From contig AP019701.1 in NCBI GenBank assembly GCA_006738865.1, positions 1,050,001-1,114,000 on the forward strand: DNA of 64,000 nt, given 5' to 3'. Below, piece by piece: positions 15,984-23,213 of the stretch; within the stretch, counting starts at the first letter, position 1; each line of letters begins with the position of its first letter. The notes under the pieces were generated by a model. That model worked only from the letters and a program-made list of their open reading frames with translations, had not been told where the DNA came from and made no database searches. A program made the position numbers and the translations under genes. The stretch comes from Allostella sp. ATCC 35155. GTDB taxonomy: Bacteria > Pseudomonadota > Alphaproteobacteria > ATCC43930 > Allostellaceae.

Positions 15984-16907
15984 TCAGGACCGCCTTGTCA
16001 CCATGGCCGCCGCGTCGGACAGCAGGTCGCGCATGCCGCGCCGGGACGGGGCACCGAAGAGCGCGCCGATGCGATGGCGGACCGCCGTGGCCGGACGGCC
16101 GCGGCGCCGCGCCTCCTCGGCCCGGGCCGAGGCGAGCCTCGCCTGCGCCGCCCGCCGGCTTCCGGCGAGGTCGGGTCCGTTGCCGTGGCGGGCGATGACG
16201 ACCGGGAGGGCCGCCAGCAGCCGGTCGTACTGCCGCAGCGTCGATCCCGGTCGCACCAGGTAGCGCGTCCCTTCCCGGCGACTTGCGGCCACCGGTCCGC
16301 GCGCGGACAGCTTGAGCCACGCGTCCCAGTCCTCGGCCGCCTCGAGTGTGCCGTCGAAGCCGCCGACGGCGATCAGCTCGTCCCGCTTCACCATCACCGT
16401 CGAGGTTCCGGCGACGTTTTCGGCGAGGAGCACGGGCAGGGCCTGCGCCATGACCGTCCATCCGCCCGGTTCGAGCCGCCCGCGGATACCCGGCCAGAAG
16501 GCGAAGCAGGTGCCGAGGTCGCGGCCGTCCGCGCCGACATGGCGGTAGTCGGTGAAGCTGAAGACCACGTCCGGCCGCACGGCGTGGAACGCGGTCTGGT
16601 GGGCAAGCTTGCCCGGCAGCCAGACGTCGTCGGCATCCAGGAAGGCCAGCAGCGGGGCTCTCGCGGCCGCGACGCCGGCGTTGCGTGCGCCCGATACGCC
16701 CGTGCCGGGACCGGCGATCACGCGGATGCGGTGATCGCGGCGGGCGGCCTCCGCCAGCCAGGCGTCGGTGCCATCGGTCGACCCGTCATCGACGACGACG
16801 ATCTCGATCGTCGGCTCCGGCCCGATCGACGCGATCGCGTCCGGCAGATAGTCGAGGCAGTTCCGGGTCGGGATGACGACACTGACGCAAGGGGAGGTGG
16901 CGGACAT
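15984..16907 (-). CDS. Family-2 glycosyltransferase (GT-A)
   Basis: A 307-residue soluble GT2. The N-terminal GT-A core shows CVSVVIPTRNCLDYLPDAI, EIVVVDDGSTDGTDAW, GVSGARNAGVAAA and the DXD-type FLDADDVWLP. It continues with VGGFDGTLEAAEDWDAWLKL, where ED is the likely catalytic base region. The C-terminal 60 residues are an Ala/Arg-rich helical tail. The start at 16907 (MSATSPCVSV) has GGAG upstream; an in-frame ATG 177 bp earlier would add unrelated sequence. The gene is transcribed singly, divergent from the next GT4, with sigma-54-like elements facing both ways in the 193-bp gap. Confidence 0.88.
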   Translation of the reverse strand: MSATSPCVSVVIPTRNCLDYLPDAIASIGPEPTIEIVVVDDGSTDGTDAWLAEAARRDHRIRVIAGPGTGVSGARNAGVAAARAPLLAFLDADDVWLPGKLAHQTAFHAVRPDVVFSFTDYRHVGADGRDLGTCFAFWPGIRGRLEPGGWTVMAQALPVLLAENVAGTSTVMVKRDELIAVGGFDGTLEAAEDWDAWLKLSARGPVAASRREGTRYLVRPGSTLRQYDRLLAALPVVIARHGNGPDLAGSRRAAQARLASARAEEARRRGRPATAVRHRIGALFGAPSRRGMRDLLSDAAAMVTRRS

Positions 16908-16943
16908 CGGTTGCTCCGGCAGGATCGCGGTGCCGGACCATGC

Positions 16944-16958
16944 GCACACGGCGGGCCA
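16944..16958 (-). promoter_or_regulatory. Sigma-54 promoter for the GT2 gene
   Basis: The minus strand reads TGGCCCG, CCGT, GTGC (6 of 7 and 3 of 4), 36 bp before the ATG at 16907. It has the same TGGCCCG -24 half as the glmS element. Confidence 0.55.
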
Positions 16959-17052
16959 GCGCATCGGGCGGCTTCCGGTGCGCGATTCGTGCATTTCGCA
17001 ATGCCGATCGCGGCAGCCGACGCGAAGCGCGGCGGAAATCGGGCGCTGGAGC

Positions 17053-17067
17053 CGGCATCGGGCTTGC
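17053..17067 (+). promoter_or_regulatory. Sigma-54 promoter for the GT4-flippase-polymerase operon
   Basis: The plus strand reads CGGCATC, GGGC, TTGC (4 of 7 and 4 of 4; the invariant GG and GC are correctly spaced), 33 bp before the ATG at 17101. This is the weakest -24 half of the six. Confidence 0.45.
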
Positions 17068-17100
17068 GACCCGGACCGGCACATCCAACGGAGAAATCCG

Positions 17101-18345
17101 ATGCCCTTCGACCACGCCCCTGCTGGCGACGAATTCGTCCCGCCGATCGCGACCGCGAATGCGGTTCGACCGGCCGTCGGCTATGTGCTCTCGGCCTTCC
17201 CGGTCCTTTCGGAAACGTTCGTCTCCAACGAGATCCGCGAGATGCGGCGGCTCGGCCACCGGATCGTGCCGATCGCGCTGTCGCCCGCCGGCGGACGCTG
17301 GCAGCCGGACGACGACGCGCTGGCGCGCGAGACGCTGCGCCTGCCCGACTTGTCCGCCGCCGCGGCGCTCCGCTTGGCCGGTTCGCCGGGCGGACTCGCG
17401 CGGGCCTGGGCCTTCTGTCGCCGGCAGACCGGCATCCGCCCGCGCTCGCTCTTCTGGGCCGGCCTGCGCGTCGCAGCCGCGGCACGGCGCGCGGGCTGCC
17501 GTCATCTCCATGCGCACTTCGCGCATTCCGCGGCGGCAACCGCGATCGTCGCCGCGCGCGCGCTGGGCGTCCCGGTCACCTTCACCGCGCACGGCTACGA
17601 TGTCTATGGAAGCCCGTGCGACCTGTCGTTGAAGCTCGCTTCGGCCAGCGCTGCCGTCGCCGTCTGCAACGACATGGTCGAGGATTTCCTGCGGCTGGCG
17701 CCGTCCGCGCGTGTCGCCATGGTGCCGTGCGGCGTCGACCCCTTGCGCTTCTTGCCGGGGGCGGGGCCGGACAATGGCCGCCTGCTGGCCGTCGGACGAC
17801 TGGTCGAGCAGAAGGGCTTCGATATCCTGATCCAGGCGCTGGCGCTGGTGCCGTCCGGCCATCGCCCCGGCATCGACATCGTCGGCGACGGCCCGCTGGA
17901 GCCGGCGCTGCGGACGGCGATGGATCGCCTCGGGATCGCGGCTTCCCTGCGGCTGCTCGGCAGCCGGCCGGCCGCCTGGATCGCGTCCCATGCACCGGCC
18001 TATCGGGGCTTCGTCGCACCGTTCCGGCTGACGGCGGAGGGTGACCGCGACACCGGCCCGGTCGTCGTGAAGGAGGCGATGGCCATGGGCTTGCCGATCC
18101 TCGCTTCCCGTCTGATGGGCCTGAAGGAGATCGTGGCGCCCGATTGCGGACGGCAGGTGACGCCCGCCGATGCGACCGAGCTGGCCGACGGGCTGCGATG
18201 GCTGGGGGGGATCGACGGCGAGACACGGGCGCGGCTGGGATCGGCGGGGCGCCGCCGCGTCATCGAGACCTTCACGCTGCGGCACCAGGCTGCCGGTCTG
18301 TCGTCGCTGATCGCCGACCTCTCCGGCGCGCGGGCTGCGGGATGA
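17101..18345 (+). CDS. Family-4 glycosyltransferase (WcaL/AmsK-like)
   Basis: A 414-residue GT-B enzyme. The N-terminal region VGYVLSAFPVLSETFVSNEI is typical of colanic-acid/amylovoran GT4s, and HLHAHFAHSAAATAIVAA with TFTAHGYDVYG carry the acceptor-side histidines. The donor half shows MVPCGVDPLRFLPG, LLAVGRLVEQKGFDILIQAL and IVGDGPLEPALRTAM. GDRDTGPVVVKEAMAMGLPI replaces the classical E-x7-E stretch. The start at 17101 has a GGAGAA Shine-Dalgarno sequence. The stop overlaps the flippase ATG (ATGA). It is the first gene of the only plus-strand operon of the locus. Confidence 0.88.
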   Translation: MPFDHAPAGDEFVPPIATANAVRPAVGYVLSAFPVLSETFVSNEIREMRRLGHRIVPIALSPAGGRWQPDDDALARETLRLPDLSAAAALRLAGSPGGLARAWAFCRRQTGIRPRSLFWAGLRVAAAARRAGCRHLHAHFAHSAAATAIVAARALGVPVTFTAHGYDVYGSPCDLSLKLASASAAVAVCNDMVEDFLRLAPSARVAMVPCGVDPLRFLPGAGPDNGRLLAVGRLVEQKGFDILIQALALVPSGHRPGIDIVGDGPLEPALRTAMDRLGIAASLRLLGSRPAAWIASHAPAYRGFVAPFRLTAEGDRDTGPVVVKEAMAMGLPILASRLMGLKEIVAPDCGRQVTPADATELADGLRWLGGIDGETRARLGSAGRRRVIETFTLRHQAAGLSSLIADLSGARAAG

Positions 18346-19742
18346 GCCCGCTGCGCCAGGGTGCGCTCTACGCCGCCGCGCTCGGGCTGTCGAAAGCGCT
18401 GGGGTTTGCGCTGCTGCCCTTGTCGGCCAGTTGCCTGTCGCCGTCCGATTTCGGCCGCCTCGAGATCCTGACCGCCTTCGCCGACATCGCCGGTATCGTC
18501 CTCGGGCTGGGGCTGGTCGAAGTGCTCTACCGCTATGCCGATCGGGCACGCGCCGTCGATCCGGTGGCGGCCGAGCTGAGCGGGCTCGCGCTCGCCGCCT
18601 CGCTGCTGGCGATCCCGATGCTGGTTGCCGGCTCCGCCTGGCTGGCCGAAGGTCTGGGGGGCGATCCGACCGAGACACTGCTGATCGGCCTGGCCGTCGC
18701 GGTCGAGCCCGCATTGGCGGTGCCGCTCGCCCGGATGCGCATGCGCGACCGGGCCGATCTGTTCGCGGGGTTGGTCGCCGGGCGTGCGGCATTGCAGGCC
18801 GGGTTGGCGGCGGCGGCGCTGCTGGCGGGGTTCGGCGTGGCCGGCGTGCTCGCGGCCGGTGCCGTCGCGGGTTTCGCCGCGACGGCCCTTGCCGTCACAT
18901 GGCAATGGCGCGGCGACGGTATCCGGCTGCGGCCGTCCGCATGGTTGGCGTTCTTCAGATACGGCCTGCCGCTCGTCCTCGCCGGCATTGCGAGCTTCGT
19001 GCTCGGCGCGGTCGATCGCTGGGTGCTGGCGGCGAGCGTCCCGCTGGCCGAAATCGGTGTGTACGGGATCGCGGTCAAGGTCGCGATGATCGCGGCTGCC
19101 CTCACTCTGCCGTTCGAGCAGTGGTGGTATCCGCGCCGTCTGGCGCTGGCCGCCCGGCCGGACGGCGGAGCCGCCGCGGAACGCGGCGTTGCGCTCGGGC
19201 TCGTTCTGGTGACGCTGGCCGCGGTCGCGACCGCGGCAGGCGGCCCGGTGGCGGTCGCGCTGCTGCTGCCCCGGGCCTATGGGGACGCCGCAGCACTGGT
19301 GCCCTGGATCGTCGTCGGTCTGGCGCTGCAGGCCGCCGGTAGCCTGCTCAATGTCGGCGCCTACGCCCGCTCGAGTGGTGTGGGGCCGATGGTCGTCGCC
19401 TGGGCCGCGGCTGCCGTCGCTGCCGTCGGCTATCTCGCGCTCGTACCTCGCTTCGGAGTGACGGGCGCGATCGCAGCGACGCTGCTGGCGCAGACGTGGC
19501 GGCTCGGCCACTTCGTATGGCTGTCGCAGCGGTCGCTGCCGCTGCCTCTGCGCTATCGCGCCTACGGCACCCTGGCGATGGTCGCGGTGATCGCCGTCAC
19601 GCTGTCGCGATTGCCGGGGGCGATACCGACGCAGATCGCGGCGGGCGCTGCGGCACTGCTCGTCGTCGCCGGTGCGGCCATCGCGCTCGGCCTGGCGCCG
19701 TCCTCCGTGCGCATGAGGTCGGGAGGGCGCGTTCATGCATGA
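18342..19742 (+). CDS. Wzx-type polysaccharide flippase / MATE-like exporter
   Basis: A 466-residue polytopic inner-membrane protein with about 12-14 hydrophobic segments. It begins LRQGALYAAALGLSKALGFALLP, the usual start of the polysaccharide biosynthesis/oligosaccharide flippase family. Other marks are PSDFGRLEILTAFADIAGIV and the mid-protein FFRYGLPLVLAGIASFVLGAVDRWVLA. It would flip lipid-linked repeat units from cytosol to periplasm for the adjacent polymerase. The ATG at 18342 overlaps the GT4 stop, and its stop overlaps the polymerase start by 8 bp, so the three genes are coupled. Confidence 0.88.
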   Translation: MSPLRQGALYAAALGLSKALGFALLPLSASCLSPSDFGRLEILTAFADIAGIVLGLGLVEVLYRYADRARAVDPVAAELSGLALAASLLAIPMLVAGSAWLAEGLGGDPTETLLIGLAVAVEPALAVPLARMRMRDRADLFAGLVAGRAALQAGLAAAALLAGFGVAGVLAAGAVAGFAATALAVTWQWRGDGIRLRPSAWLAFFRYGLPLVLAGIASFVLGAVDRWVLAASVPLAEIGVYGIAVKVAMIAAALTLPFEQWWYPRRLALAARPDGGAAAERGVALGLVLVTLAAVATAAGGPVAVALLLPRAYGDAAALVPWIVVGLALQAAGSLLNVGAYARSSGVGPMVVAWAAAAVAAVGYLALVPRFGVTGAIAATLLAQTWRLGHFVWLSQRSLPLPLRYRAYGTLAMVAVIAVTLSRLPGAIPTQIAAGAAALLVVAGAAIALGLAPSSVRMRSGGRVHA

Positions 19743-21123
19743 GCTGTCACTGCAGGCGTCACGGACCGGGCCGATTCTCGCGGCCACGGCGGCCGTCCTC
19801 GTCGCCGGTCTGGCGGCCATCGCCGTTCCGCATCCGGCCGTTCTGGTTGCCATCGGCCTTGCGCCGATCGCGGGCATCCTGACGTTCCGCATGCCGTTCC
19901 TGCTCTGCCTTGCCTTCGTCGTCTTCTCGTTCTTCCGGATCCACGAGGCGTTTCCGGTGCTCAATCCGCTGCGCATCCCGCAGCTCCTGGCGATGGGAAC
20001 GCTGGCGGTGATTTCCGTCCGGCTTGCCACCGGCCGTATCGTCCCCTTCTGGTCGCGCCAGCTCGGCCTCTTCGCGATCTTCTTCGGCCTCATCACCGTC
20101 GGCGTGCTGGCCGCGACCAACCGCGACATCTCGATGGCCTACTGGTCGCAGACCTTCGTGAAGATCGCGGCCATGGTCCTGGCCATCGCATGGCTGACCC
20201 GCGGGCCGGCGGAGTTCCGCCTAGCTTATCGCAGCTTCATCGGCGCCGGCATGGCCGTGGCGATGGTGGCGCTCGCCAACAGCGCCAACGGGGTCGGCCT
20301 CGTCGAGGGCACGCGGGTCACGATCGGACGCGACATCGGCTCGGTCCTGGGCGATCCGAACGACCTGTCCCTGGTCCTGCTGTTCCCTCTGTCCTTCGCC
20401 GCGGCGGTGGTGCTGACCCGCGGCACCGGCATCATCGACAAGCTCTACGGCTGCGTCGGCGCCGGGACGGTCATGGCCGCCATCGTCGCCACGCAGAGCA
20501 GGGGCGGCCTGCTCGGCATCGTCGCGGTATTCGGAACCTTCGCCATGCGGCGCATTCGATCGCGCCTGGTGCTCGCGGTCGGCGGCGTGATCGGACTTGC
20601 CGTGCTCTCGCTGGCGGCAGGGATCGGCGGCCGCGCGTCCGGCGGGGCGGGCGAGTCCGGGATCGACGAATCGTCGATGGGCCGCCTGCATGCCTGGCAG
20701 GCCGCCATCCGGATGGCGCTCGCCCGCCCGTTCACGGGCGTGGGGATCGACAACTACGTCCAGAACTACTTCTACTATAGCGACTGGTGGGAGGGCTTCG
20801 CCAAGGCCGTCCACAGCACCTGGTTCTCGGTCCTGGCCGAGGGCGGCTTCATCGCATTTGCGGTCTTCGTGACGCTGATCGTCTCGACGATGCGCAGCGC
20901 GCTCCGCTCCGTCCGCCAGCTGGCGCCGGTCGAAGGTCACCCGCACTCTCCGCCCGCCTACGCCATGGCTCAGGCCATCGTCGCGGGAATCGTCGGATTC
21001 ATCGTTTCGGGGACATTCCTGACCCAGGGCTTCACCTGGCCGCTCTACATCCTGCTCGCGCTGGCCGTTGCGGTGGCACGCAACGCGGCGGAGACGACCG
21101 GTCGGTCGGCGCGCCGGGACTGA
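19735..21123 (+). CDS. O-antigen ligase / Wzy-type polymerase family membrane protein
   Basis: A 462-residue protein with about 11 TM segments and the Wzy_C signature. The large periplasmic loop near residues 300-370 contains RLHAWQAAIRMALARPFTGV, GIDNYVQNYFYY and HSTWFSVLAEGG; the conserved His and the preceding Arg/Gly pattern mark the active loop of this family. Further marks are RDIGSVLGDPNDLSLVLLFP and ATQSRGGLLGIVAVF. It probably polymerises repeat units in the periplasm; ligation to a lipid acceptor cannot be excluded by sequence. A GC-rich hairpin follows the stop. Confidence 0.87.
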   Translation: MHELSLQASRTGPILAATAAVLVAGLAAIAVPHPAVLVAIGLAPIAGILTFRMPFLLCLAFVVFSFFRIHEAFPVLNPLRIPQLLAMGTLAVISVRLATGRIVPFWSRQLGLFAIFFGLITVGVLAATNRDISMAYWSQTFVKIAAMVLAIAWLTRGPAEFRLAYRSFIGAGMAVAMVALANSANGVGLVEGTRVTIGRDIGSVLGDPNDLSLVLLFPLSFAAAVVLTRGTGIIDKLYGCVGAGTVMAAIVATQSRGGLLGIVAVFGTFAMRRIRSRLVLAVGGVIGLAVLSLAAGIGGRASGGAGESGIDESSMGRLHAWQAAIRMALARPFTGVGIDNYVQNYFYYSDWWEGFAKAVHSTWFSVLAEGGFIAFAVFVTLIVSTMRSALRSVRQLAPVEGHPHSPPAYAMAQAIVAGIVGFIVSGTFLTQGFTWPLYILLALAVAVARNAAETTGRSARRD

Positions 21124-21125
21124 GA

Positions 21126-21144
21126 CAGGCCGGTGGCCGGCCTG
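21126..21144. terminator. Bidirectional hairpin between convergent operons
   Basis: Perfect 8-bp arms CAGGCCGG and CCGGCCTG with a TGG loop lie between the polymerase stop and the converging GT4 stop. No T-run is present, so it may act with Rho or as a bidirectional barrier. Confidence 0.5.
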
Positions 21145-21165
21145 CGCCGGCCGCCGGCCCGGGTG

Positions 21166-22176
21166 TCAGAGCTGGTCGTAGATCGCGCAGATCCGCTCTA
21201 CGGCGGGGCCGGCGGCGTATCTCTGTGCGACGACATCGCGGGCCGCCTGGCCCATGCGCAGCCGCTCCGAAGGGGTCATTCCGGCCCATGCCGCGATGGC
21301 GCGGCGCAGGCCCTCGACATCGTCCGGTATCGCAAGGAAGCCGTTCTCGCGATCTCGGATCAGCATGGGGAGACCTCCGACCGCGAAGGCGGCGACCGGA
21401 ATGCCTCGGGCCATCGCTTCCAGGGCAGCGAGCGGCAGGCCCTCGTGGCGGGACGGCATGACCAGCAGGCCGATGCGAGCCCAGTTGGCGTCCATCTCGC
21501 TCACCTGCCCGTGGAACAGGATCCGGCCCGCGTGGCGCACCGCGAGGTCCGGGAGGAGTGGGCCGTCGCCGAACGCCTCGAAGCGGCCGCCCGGCAACAC
21601 CTGAGCGATGTCGCAGAAGATATCCGGACCCTTCTCGTGCGAGAAGCGGCCGACGAACGCGATGATCCGTCCGTTGGACAGGGGAGCAAGCGGATCGAAG
21701 GGCACGAAGTTCGGGATGACCGCCGTGCTCCGCGGCAGGCCGGCGGCGACGCTGGCCTCGACCGCGATCACGGCTCCCAGCCAGGCGGTGTGTCGATCGA
21801 GCCAAGTGTACAGGCGGACGCGCCCCCGGCCGGGCTCGCCGGCATGGAAGGTCGACACGACCGGAATCCCGGCCAGTCGCGCGGCCAGACGGCCAAGGAT
21901 GCCGGCCTTGTATCCGTGGGTGTGCAGCACGCCGGGGCGCTGCTCGCGCAGGGCATGGAGCAGGTCGCCGAAACTGCCGCCCAGCCTGGTGACCCGGTGT
22001 TGGGCCGCCTCCAGCCGGTCGAACAGCGGATGCGGCCCATGGTCGGCCAGGAACACGACGCGCACCGGGCGGCCGCGTGACCGCAGGGCCTCGGCCAGAT
22101 GCCAGACATGCGTCTCGATGCCGCCGATGCCGCTGCTGTCCAGCAGCAGCCAGACGGAGTCGGTTCCGGTCGCCAT
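21166..22176 (-). CDS. Family-4 glycosyltransferase
   Basis: A 336-residue GT-B enzyme. The acceptor half has LLLDSSGIGGIETHVWHLAE, VLHTHGYKAGILGRLAA and VVSTFHAGEPGRGRVRLYT. The donor half has FVGRFSHEKGPDIFCDIAQV and EAFGDGPLLPDLA, then the E-x7-E motif EGLPLAALEAMARG followed by AAFAVGGLPMLI. The start ATG at 22176 lies 2 bp after the epimerase stop, so it is the second gene of a two-gene operon. It converges on the polymerase gene. Confidence 0.88.
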   Translation of the reverse strand: MATGTDSVWLLLDSSGIGGIETHVWHLAEALRSRGRPVRVVFLADHGPHPLFDRLEAAQHRVTRLGGSFGDLLHALREQRPGVLHTHGYKAGILGRLAARLAGIPVVSTFHAGEPGRGRVRLYTWLDRHTAWLGAVIAVEASVAAGLPRSTAVIPNFVPFDPLAPLSNGRIIAFVGRFSHEKGPDIFCDIAQVLPGGRFEAFGDGPLLPDLAVRHAGRILFHGQVSEMDANWARIGLLVMPSRHEGLPLAALEAMARGIPVAAFAVGGLPMLIRDRENGFLAIPDDVEGLRRAIAAWAGMTPSERLRMGQAARDVVAQRYAAGPAVERICAIYDQL

Positions 22177-22178
22177 CC

Positions 22179-23090
22179 CTAGGCGGCCTGCAAGGTTCGC
22201 TGCAAGCCTTCGGCGAGCGATACCTGCGGCCGAAATCCGAGGCGATCGGCGGCCTTGGCGTGGGAGCCGAGCGATTCCCGGATGTCGCCGGCTCGCGGCG
22301 GCGCGTGATGGACGTGCAACTCGCGACGCAGCAGATCGGCGATCGTGGCTGCCAGCTCGACGATGCTCGTCGGACGCCCGGTGCAGACGCAGAAGACCTC
22401 GGGTTCAGCGAACTCCGTGGCCATGGCGCGGACCAGCATGTCGACCACGTCGCCGACATAGACGAAGTCGCGCGACTGCCCACCGTCGCCGAAGACCGTG
22501 ACAGGCTCGCCGCGTCGCAAGCGGTCGCAGAAGATGGAGATCACGCCGGAATAGGGGGATCTGGGATCCTGGCGCGGTCCGTAGACATTGAAGAAGCGGG
22601 CGCCGACGGTGCGGATGCCATGGACGCGCTGGGCGATCGCGGCATGGTGCTCGCAGGCGAGCTTGTCGGCGCCGTAGGCCGACAGCGGCTGGGTTGGAGA
22701 GGCCTCCGTCAGGGGCGGCGCCGAGGCATCGCCAAAGACGGCGGCGGACGAGGCGTAGACGACGGGCAGCCGGCCCAGCCGGGCGGCGTCGAGGACGGTG
22801 ACGGTGCCGGTGAGGTTGGTGCGGTGCGTGGCAACCCATTCTTCGGCGCTGCGCGTGACGGATGCCACGGCGGCCAGATGGAAGCAGCCGTCGGCATCCT
22901 CGAGCGCGCGGGTGACCGTGGCAGGGTCGGCGATGTCGCCGACCCAGAGTTCGGCTGCGGGCGCCAGGTTCTCCCGTCGACCGGTAGAGAGATTGTCGAG
23001 GACCCGGACTTTGTGCCCGAGCGCGAGGAGGCGGTCTACGAGATGGCTGCCGATGAAGCCGCATCCGCCAGTGACGAGGTAGGTGGCCAT
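22179..23090 (-). CDS. NAD-dependent nucleotide-sugar epimerase/dehydratase
   Basis: A 303-residue extended short-chain dehydrogenase. The Rossmann motif TGGCGFIGSHLVD is at residues 7-19, followed by DNLSTGRRENL, HLAAVASV, YASSAAVFG and the catalytic YGADK (YxxxK). Further marks are FFNVYGPRQDP and SRDFVYVGDVVDMLV. It most resembles UDP-glucose/UDP-GlcNAc 4-epimerases of the GalE/WbpP group; dehydratase activity is less likely because no extra catalytic Asp-Glu pair is evident. The start at 23090 (MATYLVTGG) is set by the Rossmann N terminus. It supplies a nucleotide sugar to the locus and lies 57 bp after the best sigma-54-like element. Confidence 0.87.
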   Translation of the reverse strand: MATYLVTGGCGFIGSHLVDRLLALGHKVRVLDNLSTGRRENLAPAAELWVGDIADPATVTRALEDADGCFHLAAVASVTRSAEEWVATHRTNLTGTVTVLDAARLGRLPVVYASSAAVFGDASAPPLTEASPTQPLSAYGADKLACEHHAAIAQRVHGIRTVGARFFNVYGPRQDPRSPYSGVISIFCDRLRRGEPVTVFGDGGQSRDFVYVGDVVDMLVRAMATEFAEPEVFCVCTGRPTSIVELAATIADLLRRELHVHHAPPRAGDIRESLGSHAKAADRLGFRPQVSLAEGLQRTLQAA

Positions 23091-23147
23091 ATCCCGAATT
23101 CCGTGTGATGTCCGGCGCGGGCTAGCGCGCCACTTGCCCAAGGAATG

Positions 23148-23162
23148 GCAATCGCCGTGCCT
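23148..23162 (-). promoter_or_regulatory. Sigma-54 promoter for the epimerase-GT4 operon
   Basis: The minus strand reads AGGCACG, GCGA, TTGC (6 of 7 and 4 of 4), the closest match to the sigma-54 consensus in the window, 57 bp before the ATG at 23090. Confidence 0.7.
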
Positions 23163-23213
23163 GCGGCGCGGTCCAACGCGGCAAGTTGGGACCTCAGTCG
23201 GTGACGCGAACCG

